Positions 40,715 through 49,335 of a DNA stretch of 64,000 nucleotides are shown here, in pieces. This DNA comes from Streptosporangium sp. NBC_01756 (GTDB taxonomy: Bacteria > Actinomycetota > Actinomycetes > Streptosporangiales > Streptosporangiaceae), in contig NZ_CP109130.1 of assembly GCF_035917975.1 (NCBI RefSeq), positions 5,766,001 to 5,830,000 on the forward strand. Reading direction: 5' to 3'. A program made the translations under genes and the position numbers. The notes under the pieces are model-generated. The model was given only the letters and a program-made list of their open reading frames with translations, searched no databases and was not told the origin of the DNA. Every line of letters starts with the position of its first letter. The stretch's first letter is position 1.

Positions 40715-41629
40715 TCAGGCGTCCCGACCGGCATGGCGCAGGGCGTCGCCCAGCCGGCCGCCGTGCGCCGCGAGCAGCGAGCGCGCGCCGTCCGCGCCGA
40801 GGCGCCGTTCGATCATCACGACGGCGGTCTTCACGTCGTTCCCGGCCTCCCGCAGGGCGCCGGCGGCGACGAGAGGGGCGGCGCCGGTGATCTCGGCGAC
40901 CATGCGGGCCGCCCGGTCGGCGAGTTTCGCGTTGCTCGCCGACACCTCGATCATGCGGTTCCCGTACGTCCGCCCGCACCTGATCATCGTGATCGTGGAG
41001 ATCATGTTGAGCACCAGCTTCTGGGCCGTGCCGGCCTTCAGCCGCGTCGACCCGGCGACCACCTCCGGCCCGACGACGACCTCGATCGCGTGCTCGGCCC
41101 CGGCCGCCAGCGCTGTGCCGGTGTTGCACGCCAGCCCTACGGTCAGCGCCCCCCGGCGGCGGGCCTCGGCCACCGCGGCGACGACATAAGGCGCCTGCCC
41201 GCTCGCGGAGATCCCCACCACGGAGTCCAAGGGGCCGACCTTCCTGTCGCGGATCGCGGCGGCACCCGCCTCCGCGTCGTCCTCCGCGCCCTCGACCGAC
41301 CGGACGAGTGCGGCGTCGCCGCCCGCGATGATGCCCTGCACCAGTTCGGGAGCGGTGCCGAAGGTCGGCGGGCACTCCGAGGCGTCGAGCACCGCGAGCC
41401 GTCCCGACGTGCCGGCGCCCACGTAGAGCAGCCGGCCTCCGGCGGCCATCCGCCCGGCGACGCCGTCGATCGCGGCGGAGATCGCCGGGCCGGCCGCGGC
41501 CACCGCGGCGGGCACCGCGGTGTCGGCCGTGTTCATCAGCCGCACGATCTCCTCCGTCGGGAGGGTGTCGATCCCGCTGTAGCGGGGGTCGTTCCGCTCC
41601 GTGGCCAGGGCGGCGAGTGACTCTGTCAT
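40715..41629 (-). CDS. murQ: N-acetylmuramic acid 6-phosphate etherase
   Basis: MurQ removes D-lactate from MurNAc-6-phosphate, yielding GlcNAc-6-phosphate during peptidoglycan recycling. The 304-residue protein has the SIS-fold motifs LLYVGAGTSGRLAVLDASE, SASGQAPYV, STRLKAGTAQKLVLNM and the C-terminal VMIERRLGADGARSLLAAHG. The start at ATG 41629 (MTESLAALATERNDP) is typical; six codons further upstream is less likely. It lies 37 bases after the last peptide-transport ATPase, so it is probably the last gene of that operon. No MurNAc kinase is visible in the window. Confidence 0.92.
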   Translation of the reverse strand: MTESLAALATERNDPRYSGIDTLPTEEIVRLMNTADTAVPAAVAAAGPAISAAIDGVAGRMAAGGRLLYVGAGTSGRLAVLDASECPPTFGTAPELVQGIIAGGDAALVRSVEGAEDDAEAGAAAIRDRKVGPLDSVVGISASGQAPYVVAAVAEARRRGALTVGLACNTGTALAAGAEHAIEVVVGPEVVAGSTRLKAGTAQKLVLNMISTITMIRCGRTYGNRMIEVSASNAKLADRAARMVAEITGAAPLVAAGALREAGNDVKTAVVMIERRLGADGARSLLAAHGGRLGDALRHAGRDA

Positions 41630-41666
41630 GATTCCGCACCGTTCCATGCCGTCCAGGGGCTCCCGG

Positions 41667-42674
41667 TCACGCGCCCACCCCCAGGGGGATCACGTTCCGC
41701 CGCCGGGGGTGGAAGCACGCGTGCCGCTGCACGGTGTCTCCGTCGTGGCCCAGCACGGGGGTCTCGCTCTGGCAGCGCGCGGTGCCGAACGGGCATCTCC
41801 CCGCGAACAGGCAGCCCGTGCCGTCCTGCCCTCCGTCGGGGGCCTCGACGGGCACGACCCGCTCGGCTCCCGGCCGTTCCAGCCCGTGCAGCACGGGGAT
41901 CGCCGACAGCAGCGACTGGGTGTAGGGGTGCACCGGGTCGGCGATGACCGTCTCGGTCGGCCCCTGTTCGACGATCCGGCCCCGGTAGAGCACGTAGACC
42001 TCGCCGCCGTCCCCGATGTAGCGGGCGGTGGCGATGTCGTGGGTGATGAACAGCACGCTCACGCCCAGCCGCTCGCGCAGGTCCTTCAGCAGGGCGAGGA
42101 CGCCCAGCCGCATCGACACGTCGATCATCGAGACGGCCTCGTCGGCGACGAGCATCTCGGGGTCCACGGTGAGCGCGCGGGCGATCACCACGCGCTGGCG
42201 CATGCCCCCGGAGAGCTGGTGGGGATAGCGCGGCAGCACGTACCCCGGGTCGAGGCCCACCAGGGCGAGCAGTTCGTCGGCCCGCTCGTCGATCCACGAC
42301 CTCGGCCGGCCGGTCTGCCCGGCGCGCAGGGTCAGCGGCGCCGCCAGTGTCTGGTGGATCGTGCGCGTCGGGTTGAGCGCCGAGTACGGGTCCTGGTGGA
42401 TGAGCTGGATCCGGCGGAAGTACGGCTGCCGCCGCCGGTGGCTCAGCCCGGACATCGAGGTGCCGTCGATGACGAGCTCGCCGGAGTCGTAGGTCTCCAG
42501 CCCGGCGATGATCCGGCCGAGTGTGGTCTTGCCGCAGCCGGACTCGCCGATGAACGACACCGCGCCGCCTCGGGCGACGGCGAAGTCCACGCCCCGCAGG
42601 GCGGGCACGTCACGCCCGCCGAGGACGTTTCCGCGCTGCTTGAACGTTCTGGTGATCCCGTTTCCCGTGATCAT
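41667..42674 (-). CDS. Oligopeptide-type ABC transporter ATPase (OppF-like)
   Basis: The 335-residue ATPase has GESGCGKTT, LIHQDPYSALNP (Q-loop), LSGGMRQR, MLVADEAVSMIDVS and the C-terminal oligopeptide extension with the Cys cluster CLFAGRCPFGTARCQ, which in OppD/F-type proteins can bind an iron-sulfur cluster. ATG 42674 overlaps the OppD-like stop (ATGA). It should pair with the OppD-like ATPase under two permeases. The Walker B neighbour is Glu as expected, so it is active. Confidence 0.92.
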   Translation of the reverse strand: MITGNGITRTFKQRGNVLGGRDVPALRGVDFAVARGGAVSFIGESGCGKTTLGRIIAGLETYDSGELVIDGTSMSGLSHRRRQPYFRRIQLIHQDPYSALNPTRTIHQTLAAPLTLRAGQTGRPRSWIDERADELLALVGLDPGYVLPRYPHQLSGGMRQRVVIARALTVDPEMLVADEAVSMIDVSMRLGVLALLKDLRERLGVSVLFITHDIATARYIGDGGEVYVLYRGRIVEQGPTETVIADPVHPYTQSLLSAIPVLHGLERPGAERVVPVEAPDGGQDGTGCLFAGRCPFGTARCQSETPVLGHDGDTVQRHACFHPRRRNVIPLGVGA

Positions 42675-43684
42675 GCGTACTCCTTCCGTCTCGCCGGCGC
42701 GGACGGATGCTCCAGCGCGTGGCAGGCGGCGGTCCTCCCACCGTGGACGGCGGAGGCGGGCTCGGCCGTCTCGCAGATCTCCATGCGCGCGTCGCACCGC
42801 TCGCGGAACACGCACCCGGCGACCGGGAGGGTGCCGAGCGTGGGAGGCCGTCCCGGCAGGGCCCGGGCGAGGGAGATGTCACCCGACAGCCGCGGGATGG
42901 CCCGGATGAGGCCCCGGGTGTAGGGGTGGGCGGGCGCGCCGATCACCTCGTTGATCGGGCCGTGCTCGACCACCCGCCCGCCGTACATCACGGCGAGGTC
43001 GTCGGCGACCTCGGCGACCGCGCCGACGTCGTGGGTGATGACGAGCGTGGTGAGCGCCCGCTCCTCGTGGATCTCCCTGATGATCCGCAGGATCGTCGCC
43101 TGCGTGATCATGTCGAGGGCCGTGGTCGGCTCGTCGAGGACGACCACCTTGGCGTTGAGGACCAGCGCGAGCATGATGCCGACCCGCTGGCGCATGCCCC
43201 CCGACAGCTCGTGCTGGTGGGAGTCGAGCACCCGGGCGCCGTCCATGCCCATCCGGGCCAGCAGGTCCTTCGCGTCGCGCACGAGAGCCCGCAGGTCGGC
43301 CACGTCGTGCGAGCGGCCGAGGTCGAGGAGCTGCTTGCCGATGGTCTTGAGCGGGTTGAGCGAGTTCTGCGCCGCCTGGAAGACGTAGCCGACCTGCCGT
43401 CCGCGGGCCTGCCGGAGATCCTCGCCCCCGAGCGTCAGGACGTCCCCCAGGCCGTCGATCTCGACGCTGCCTCGCGCGATCCTGCCCGGCGGCTGGACGG
43501 CGTTGAGCAGGGAGAGCGCCAGCGTGGACTTGCCGGAGCCGGACTCGCCGACGATACCGGTGATCGTCCCGGGGGTGAGGTTCAGGTCGACGCCGGAGAC
43601 GGCGGGCAGTTCGCCCGCCGGGGTCTTGTAGACGACGGTGAGATCGCGGATGCGCACGCCGGGCGCCGCGGAGCCGATGGTCAT
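42671..43684 (-). CDS. Oligopeptide-type ABC transporter ATPase (OppD-like)
   Basis: This 337-residue ATPase shows GESGSGKSTLALSLL, FQAAQNSLNPLKTIGKQLLD, ELSGGMRQRVGI, KVVVLDEPTTALDMI and the C-terminal extension with CVFRERCDARMEIC. It follows the OppC-like permease by four bases. Together with the OppF-like ATPase it powers import of the ligand captured by the family 5 binding protein. Confidence 0.93.
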   Translation of the reverse strand: MTIGSAAPGVRIRDLTVVYKTPAGELPAVSGVDLNLTPGTITGIVGESGSGKSTLALSLLNAVQPPGRIARGSVEIDGLGDVLTLGGEDLRQARGRQVGYVFQAAQNSLNPLKTIGKQLLDLGRSHDVADLRALVRDAKDLLARMGMDGARVLDSHQHELSGGMRQRVGIMLALVLNAKVVVLDEPTTALDMITQATILRIIREIHEERALTTLVITHDVGAVAEVADDLAVMYGGRVVEHGPINEVIGAPAHPYTRGLIRAIPRLSGDISLARALPGRPPTLGTLPVAGCVFRERCDARMEICETAEPASAVHGGRTAACHALEHPSAPARRKEYA

Positions 43685-43688
43685 GGGG

Positions 43689-44618
43689 TCATTCCTCCCG
43701 CAGCCGGGGGTTGAAGATCTCGTCCATCGCGTCGATGAGGAGCACGATGCCCAGGGTGAGCAGCAGGATCGCGAGCAGCGGGGCCAGCAGGTACGGCAGC
43801 GCCGCCGGGGTGGTGAGCGCCCCGCCGTTGAAGACCGCGAAGTTCAGCATCACGCCCCAGTTGTTGGCGTCGAACGGCAGCACACCCAGGAAGAACAGGC
43901 CCACCTGGGCGTAGACGGCACCGGTCACCGCGATGAGCATGTTCATCGCGATGTAGGGCGCCATGCCGGGCAGCAGCTCACGCCCGATGATGTGGGTCGT
44001 CGGCAGGCCCAGTCCCCTGGCGGCCTCGATGAACCCCCGCTCGCGCAGGGAGAGCGTCTGGGACCGTACGGCGCGGGCCACGCCGCCCCAGCCGAGGAGC
44101 CCGAGCACGAGCCCCATCTCCAGGGGGCTGGTGAACTTCCACACGGTGGACAGCACGAGCAGCAGCGGCAGGCCGGGGATGGCCAGGTTCATGTCGGTGA
44201 TCCGCATGAGCAGGGTGTCCCACCGGCCGCGCCGGAACCCGGCGAACAGCCCGATGGAGGTGCCCAGGGCCACCGTGATGATCGCGGTGGCGAGCCCGGC
44301 GAGCAGGACGTACCGTGCGCCGGTGACGACGAGCGCGAGCACGTCGGTGCCCTCGAAGTCGGTGCCGAAGGGATGCGTCCAGCTCGGCGGCGCGTAGAGC
44401 GCGCTGTTGTCCCGGGGCAGGTGCGCGGGGTAGAGCAGGGGGCCGAAGGCTCCCATCGCGGCGAACACGGCGATGATGACGACGCCGGCCATCCGGCTCG
44501 GCTTGCGGCGCATCACCCGCCACACGCCGCGCCAGAAGTTGCGCCGCAGTGTCGCGCGCGTGTTCCCGGCGGCGGCCCGGGGGATCGCCGCCTCCCCGGC
44601 GTCGGTGATCGCGGTCAT
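43689..44618 (-). CDS. Oligopeptide-type ABC permease (OppC-like)
   Basis: The 309-residue protein has the N-terminal OppC extension, six membrane helices and the ATPase-contact loop around FIEAARGLGLPTTHIIGRELLPG (EAA motif). A typical FGTDFEGTDVL precedes the core. Its start overlaps the OppB-like stop (ATGA). Confidence 0.92.
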   Translation of the reverse strand: MTAITDAGEAAIPRAAAGNTRATLRRNFWRGVWRVMRRKPSRMAGVVIIAVFAAMGAFGPLLYPAHLPRDNSALYAPPSWTHPFGTDFEGTDVLALVVTGARYVLLAGLATAIITVALGTSIGLFAGFRRGRWDTLLMRITDMNLAIPGLPLLLVLSTVWKFTSPLEMGLVLGLLGWGGVARAVRSQTLSLRERGFIEAARGLGLPTTHIIGRELLPGMAPYIAMNMLIAVTGAVYAQVGLFFLGVLPFDANNWGVMLNFAVFNGGALTTPAALPYLLAPLLAILLLTLGIVLLIDAMDEIFNPRLREE

Positions 44619-45682
44619 GCCGAGCCTCCACTTCTGACCCGCGGGTCGATCGCGGTGTAGAGCAGGTCGGCGGCGATGTTGGCCACCACGATGCCCACTG
44701 TGATCACCAGGAACGTGCCGCCCATCAGCGCGTAGTCGCGGGTGCTGATGCTGTTGACGAGCAGCAGCCCGAGCCCCGGATAGTTGAAGATCTCCTCGAT
44801 GAAGATCGATCCGCCGAAGAGCATGCCGATCGACAGGGCGAGGACGGTGAACAGCGGGAGGATCGCGTTGCGGGCCAGATAGCGGAAGACGACGCCGCGC
44901 CTGAGCCCGCGGAGTTCGGCCGCGAGGATGAAGTCGTCACCGAGCACGGCGACCACGTTGGACTTCATCGCCAGGATCCACCCGCCGTAGCTCGCCAGCG
45001 TGTACGTCACCACCGGCAGTACGGCGTGGTGCGCCAGCGAACCGACGTATCCGGGGTTGAGGCCGGGGACGGCCTCGATCTCCACCGGGCCGCCGGACGG
45101 CATGATCGGCCACAGCGTCGCGAAGATCGCTGTGAGCAGGAGTCCGATGACGTACACCGGGACGCCGTGGAGCAGCGAACCGGACAGCGCGAGCACGTCG
45201 CCCAGCCGTCCCGACCGTTTGATCGCCGCGTAGACGCCCATGACGACGCCGAGCAGGAAGCTCAGCAGGGTGCCCGCCAGCACAGGGAGCACGGTCCACC
45301 GGGCCGCCGCGCCGATCAGCGTGGTCACCGGGACGCCCGGTGTGCTGAGCGACTGCCCGAGGTCGAGGTGGAGCAGCGAGCCCATGTATCCGACGTACTG
45401 CTCCCACAGGCTGCCGGTCGGGAGGAAGCCGTACAGCACGGCCGCAGCCCGTTCGGCCTGCTCGGGCGACATGCCCTTCTGGATCAGGCTCTCGTACTGC
45501 CCGGCGACGGGGTCGCCGGGGATCTCCCGGATGATGACGAAGCTGATCGTGGCGACGACCCAGACCATGACCAGGCCGCGGACCAGATGGCCCGCCACCC
45601 GCCGGGCGACCGCGCCGCCGGGGAGGCGGCCCCTGCGGACGGCCGCGCCGCCGGGGGGACGACTCCTGATCGCGAGAGTCAT
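44615..45682 (-). CDS. Oligopeptide-type ABC permease (OppB-like)
   Basis: This 355-residue permease carries six helices, the periplasmic loop with PGDPVAGQYE, and the EAA loop ILAAELRGLRRGVVFRYLARNAILP. ATG 45682 has AAGGAGG upstream and overlaps the binding-protein stop (ATGA); a longer frame is unlikely. It forms the membrane channel with the OppC-like protein. Confidence 0.92.
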   Translation of the reverse strand: MTLAIRSRPPGGAAVRRGRLPGGAVARRVAGHLVRGLVMVWVVATISFVIIREIPGDPVAGQYESLIQKGMSPEQAERAAAVLYGFLPTGSLWEQYVGYMGSLLHLDLGQSLSTPGVPVTTLIGAAARWTVLPVLAGTLLSFLLGVVMGVYAAIKRSGRLGDVLALSGSLLHGVPVYVIGLLLTAIFATLWPIMPSGGPVEIEAVPGLNPGYVGSLAHHAVLPVVTYTLASYGGWILAMKSNVVAVLGDDFILAAELRGLRRGVVFRYLARNAILPLFTVLALSIGMLFGGSIFIEEIFNYPGLGLLLVNSISTRDYALMGGTFLVITVGIVVANIAADLLYTAIDPRVRSGGSA

Positions 45683-47487
45683 GCCTGCCTCCTTCTGATC
45701 ATTCCGAGCTGCATCCACACACCCGACGACAGCCGCAGCGCCTCGCTGTCGTCCGGGGGGAAGGCCGTGTACCGGGAGGTGTTCACGAACTGGGCGTTGA
45801 CGTAGTCCCAGAGCTGGATGACCGGGAGCTGCTCGTTCGCCACCCTGGCGAGGACGCCGACGATCCGCTTCTGCTCGTCCGGGGCGGCGAAGTTGAGCCT
45901 GGCGGTCAGCTCGCCGGGATTGACCGTGCCCGCACCGGTGACCTGGGCGGTCTCGGCGCCGCCCATCCAGTTGCCCTGGGAGCCCGGCGCCACGTGCTTC
46001 AGCCGGCCGCCGAACATCTGCCAGCCGTTCGCCTGTCCGAACAGGCGCTGGTAGATGTTGTACGGCGCCGGCCCGAGGCCCATCAGCCAGAACCCGATCC
46101 CGTACTTGCCGGCCGCCAGATCACCCAGGTAGAGGGTGTAGTCGGCGGCGGTGATCACCTTCGCGTCGATCCCGTGGTCGTTGAGCTGACTGCTGATCGA
46201 CTGGGCCGCCGAGACCCAGTCGGAGAACGACGCCGGCACGTGGATCTCGACCTTCCACGGTGTCCCGTCCGGCATGGCCCACGTGCCGCCCCGCCGTGTC
46301 ATCCCCGCGGCTTTCAGCTCCGCCGCGGCTTTCACCGGGTCGAACCCGTAGCGGGTGAGGCTGTCGAACCCCTTGCCCAGCCAGGCCCGGGCCGCCTTGG
46401 CGTGGATGCCCGACGTGGTCGCCGCCGGGGTGCCGCCCTCCGGCGAGGCGATCCTGGTGACCTGGTTCCGGTCGATCAGGTAGGCCAGCGCCCGCCGCAC
46501 GTGCACGTTGTCGTACGGCTTGAGTGCCTGGTTGAACGCCAGCGACGTGACCACGGGCGAGTAGCCCCGGACGATCCGGCTGCCGCCGGTCTGGCGGATA
46601 CGGTCCATGACGGCGGTGGGCACCGAGGTGAACGGCGCGTTGTCGAGCTTGCCGGCGATCAGGTAGTTCCAGATCTGCTCGTTGCTGGTGTAGTTGAGGA
46701 CCTTGACCTTGTCCGGCACGACGGCGGCGCTGTCGTAGAAGTAGGGGTTCCTCTTCAGCAGCGCCGCGCCCGGGTTCACCCGTTCCAGCACGAACGGCCC
46801 GGCGGAGACGTCGTGCGGCGGCCGGAAGGAGATGACCTTGTCGGCCATCCCGGTGATCACGGACTTCGCGCGCTCGGCGGCGGGGCCGTCCGCACCTTGG
46901 GCGATCTTGAGTGTCTTCCAGAAGCCGGCGGGCAGCAGCCGGCCGTAGACGTGAGCGGGCACGATCACGGTGGACAGCAGGTTGTTGAGGAACATCTGGC
47001 TCCGGTTCGCACCCTGCGTGATGCTGATGGTCTTGGCGTCGACGACCTGGATCTCGGCCGCCGCACCCGCCGCCTTCGGGTCGAGCGCGTACGCCGTACC
47101 CCCCTGGCTGTAGGCGAGGCCGATCGAAACCCGGACGTCCTCGCTGGTCAACGGTTTGCCGTCGGACCACCTGGCGTTCGGCTGCAGGTGGATGACGACC
47201 GCCGACCCGTCAGGGGCGGCCGTCCAGCTCCTGGCGATCGCCGGGTAGAACCGGTTGGGGTCGGTGGGGTCGTTCTTGGGCCAGGCCAGTGCCATCCCGT
47301 TGTAGCCGTTGAAAACCGATCCAACCGGGTTGAACGGGTTGGTCGGCGCGCTGGCGTTGATCTGCTTGGTGCCGTCGATCGTGGTGTAGGTGCCGCCCGA
47401 CCGGTCTGTCTCCGACTTCCCGGTGGTGCCGCAGGCCGTGGCGGTCACGATTGACGCCATGGCCACGATTGCCGTGAGTCGCTTCAT
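45679..47487 (-). CDS. Family 5 solute-binding lipoprotein (peptide/oligosaccharide)
   Basis: The 602-residue protein has a lipoprotein signal ending TATAC followed by a Gly/Ser-rich linker, and the SBP_bac_5 fold (FYPAIARSWTAAPDGSAVVIHLQPNARWSDGKPLTSEDV; AFNQALKPYDNVHVRRALAYLIDRNQV). Family 5 proteins bind peptides but also oligosaccharides. It heads an operon of two permeases, two ATPases and murQ, which makes muropeptides or MurNAc-containing fragments attractive ligands; this is inference. A promoter candidate lies about 30 bases upstream. Confidence 0.9.
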   Translation of the reverse strand: MKRLTAIVAMASIVTATACGTTGKSETDRSGGTYTTIDGTKQINASAPTNPFNPVGSVFNGYNGMALAWPKNDPTDPNRFYPAIARSWTAAPDGSAVVIHLQPNARWSDGKPLTSEDVRVSIGLAYSQGGTAYALDPKAAGAAAEIQVVDAKTISITQGANRSQMFLNNLLSTVIVPAHVYGRLLPAGFWKTLKIAQGADGPAAERAKSVITGMADKVISFRPPHDVSAGPFVLERVNPGAALLKRNPYFYDSAAVVPDKVKVLNYTSNEQIWNYLIAGKLDNAPFTSVPTAVMDRIRQTGGSRIVRGYSPVVTSLAFNQALKPYDNVHVRRALAYLIDRNQVTRIASPEGGTPAATTSGIHAKAARAWLGKGFDSLTRYGFDPVKAAAELKAAGMTRRGGTWAMPDGTPWKVEIHVPASFSDWVSAAQSISSQLNDHGIDAKVITAADYTLYLGDLAAGKYGIGFWLMGLGPAPYNIYQRLFGQANGWQMFGGRLKHVAPGSQGNWMGGAETAQVTGAGTVNPGELTARLNFAAPDEQKRIVGVLARVANEQLPVIQLWDYVNAQFVNTSRYTAFPPDDSEALRLSSGVWMQLGMIRRRQA

Positions 47488-47515
47488 CGACTTCTCCTGG
47501 TCCCCGATTGCCTGG

Positions 47516-47545
47516 ACGATACGGGCGGTTTTGCGACGTAGTCAA
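47516..47545 (-). promoter_or_regulatory. Promoter candidate of the peptide-transport/murQ operon
   Basis: On the minus strand TTGACT (47545-47540) and TATCGT (47521-47516) are 18 bases apart, with the start codon about 30 bases on. ATTGACT is repeated 22 bases upstream (47568-47562), which may be a regulator site. Confidence 0.45.
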
Positions 47546-47613
47546 TTTTTTTCACGTAAAGAGTCAATGGTGGAGTTATTCTTTACCAACCCCTCCTACC
47601 TGCGAAAACGCAA

Positions 47614-47640
47614 AAACGGGTGCCCATGGGGCACCCGTTT
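47614..47640 (-). terminator. Rho-independent terminator of the LysE-type gene
   Basis: AAACGGGTGCCC and GGGCACCCGTTT form a perfect 12-bp stem with a three-base loop; on the minus strand TTTTTGCGTTTT follows. It ends transcription of the exporter gene 18 bases after its stop. Confidence 0.9.
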
Positions 47641-47657
47641 CAGTTGGCTGGAGGCGG

Positions 47658-48302
47658 TTATGCCTTGGCGGCGGCGCTCTCGCCGGTGAACGCGGCCACG
47701 GCGCCCAGGCCGAGGTAGACCACACCGCTGGTGACGTCCAGGCGGCGGCGGGTGCGGGCGGAGCGGCGCAGCCGACCGGCCATGGCCGAGGCGAGCAGCG
47801 CGAAGGCGCCGTCGCTGGCCATGCCGAGCGCGATCCAGACCATGCCCAGCAGCAGGATCTGCGGGGCGATCGGCCCCCTGGAGGGGTCGGTGAAATGCGG
47901 CAGGAAGGCCAGGAAGAAGATCGCGGTCTTCGGGTTGAGCACGTTGACCACGAAGCCCTCCCAGAACATCCGGGACCGGGTCGCGACCACCGGTTCGGCG
48001 GTCTCGGTGTCGTCCGGGCGAGCCATCAGTTTCCGGATGCCCAGCCAGATCAGATAGGCCGCACCCGCGTACTTGACCACGGCGAACGCGGTCGCCGAGG
48101 CGGCCAGCAGGGCGCTGACGCCGAGGGCGGCGGCGGCCACGTGGACCACGGAACCGAGATGGATGCCCAGCACGGACACCAGCCCGGCGCCGCGGCCCTG
48201 GGCGACGCTGCGGGTCACGATGTAGAGCACCGCGGGGCCCGGTACGAGCAGCAGGGCGAGCGTCGCGGCGGCGAACAGTGCAAGTGTTGTCAGATCCGGC
48301 AT
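47658..48302 (-). CDS. LysE-family amino-acid exporter
   Basis: The 214-residue membrane protein has six hydrophobic segments and the family motif near the N-terminus (LLLVPGPAVLYIVTRSVAQGRGAG), followed by LGIHLGSVVHVAAAALGVSAL and FVVNVLNPKTAIFFLAFLPHF. LysE/RhtB proteins export amino acids such as lysine, threonine or homoserine lactone by proton exchange; the substrate cannot be told. It is monocistronic with its own terminator. Confidence 0.9.
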   Translation of the reverse strand: MPDLTTLALFAAATLALLLVPGPAVLYIVTRSVAQGRGAGLVSVLGIHLGSVVHVAAAALGVSALLAASATAFAVVKYAGAAYLIWLGIRKLMARPDDTETAEPVVATRSRMFWEGFVVNVLNPKTAIFFLAFLPHFTDPSRGPIAPQILLLGMVWIALGMASDGAFALLASAMAGRLRRSARTRRRLDVTSGVVYLGLGAVAAFTGESAAAKA

Positions 48303-48491
48303 GTCAGGATCGTAGGCTCACCCGACCTCTGCCCGCTCCGGGTTTTCCAGGGCGAGGATCCTGCCGAGCGTTTCGAAATGAGAGCGGTGTGACGGCGGCC
48401 TGGATCGGGTGGACATCGCGCCGCGGGCCGACAGTCATCGAGATCTTCTCGGCACCGGATGACGGTGGATCCGTATGGCAGTGTTCCGACC

Positions 48492-49004
48492 ATGTTGATC
48501 GTGATGAGCGGCCTGCCCGGCGCCGGTAAGAGTTCCGTGGCCCAGGAACTGGGCCGTCTGCTGCCGGCGCCGGTGCTGTCGGTCGACCCGGTGGAGGCCG
48601 CGATATGGCGAGCGGGAGTCGACCGCCGTCAGCCGACCGGACTGGCGGCCTATGTCGTGGTGGAGGCGCTCGCCTCCGACGTTCTCGCACTCGGACAGAC
48701 GGTCATCGTCGACGCGGTGAACGACGCGAGGGCGGCACGGGAGCAGTGGCGCGGCCTCGCCCTCCGCCGGAACGTGGTGCTGCGCCACATCGAAGTGACC
48801 TGCTCCGACCGGAGTCTGCACCGGCGACGGCTTGAAGGCCGGCAGCGCGACATCGATGGTTTCGTCGAACCGGCCTGGGCGTCGGTGGAGGCGCGCCGCG
48901 CGAACTTCGATGCCTGGGATGAGGACCGTCTCGTGCTCGACTCCGTCGCTCCGCTGCCCGGCAACGTACGGATCGCCATGGCCCACCTCCGTGGGGCTCG
49001 CTGA
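48492..49004 (+). CDS. AAA-type small-molecule kinase
   Basis: The 170-residue protein begins MLIVMSGLPGAGKSSVAQEL, a P-loop typical of zeta-toxin-like and chloramphenicol-phosphotransferase-like kinases, followed by VIVDAVNDARAAREQW (Walker B region) and RHIEVTCSD with an Arg-rich lid (RRRLEGRQRDIDGF). Such proteins phosphorylate small molecules or nucleosides. ATG 48492 begins at the P-loop strand; an ATG 11 codons earlier is possible. Confidence 0.75.
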   Translation: MLIVMSGLPGAGKSSVAQELGRLLPAPVLSVDPVEAAIWRAGVDRRQPTGLAAYVVVEALASDVLALGQTVIVDAVNDARAAREQWRGLALRRNVVLRHIEVTCSDRSLHRRRLEGRQRDIDGFVEPAWASVEARRANFDAWDEDRLVLDSVAPLPGNVRIAMAHLRGAR

Positions 49005-49057
49005 AATCCTCTATCCGTTGTCGGACGTGGCACAAAAGGCAAGGGCGGCAACGACGA

Positions 49058-49300
49058 TCAACGGCGCGCTGCCCGTTCTTTGATGTGCTCGTAGATCCTG
49101 TCGTCCATGGCCTCAGCGATCAGGGGGCGTCCGCTGTGGAAGACGGGCAATGTTCGGGCCTGGCTGGGGCGCGCCGAGTTGTCGAGCAACATCGCGGTGC
49201 CCCGCCGGATGAGCTCGGCCTTACTGACACCTGTGGCCGCGGCCTCGGCGTCCAACCGCACCTCAAGCTCTTCCGGGAGATAGACGGTTGTTTTTACCAT
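49058..49300 (-). CDS. Ribbon-helix-helix (CopG/VapB-like) protein, possible orphan antitoxin
   Basis: The 80-residue protein opens MVKTTVYLPEELEVRLDAEA and continues TGVSKAELIRRGTAMLL, the beta-strand and two helices of an Arc/CopG DNA-binding fold. The C-terminal IAEAMDDRIYEHIKERA could bind a toxin. No PIN-domain toxin gene is adjacent, so it may be orphaned or act as a plain regulator. ATG 49300 is the conserved family start. Confidence 0.7.
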   Translation of the reverse strand: MVKTTVYLPEELEVRLDAEAAATGVSKAELIRRGTAMLLDNSARPSQARTLPVFHSGRPLIAEAMDDRIYEHIKERAARR

Positions 49301-49335
49301 GCCTTGTATGGTGCCATCCGCCATATGCGCCATGC

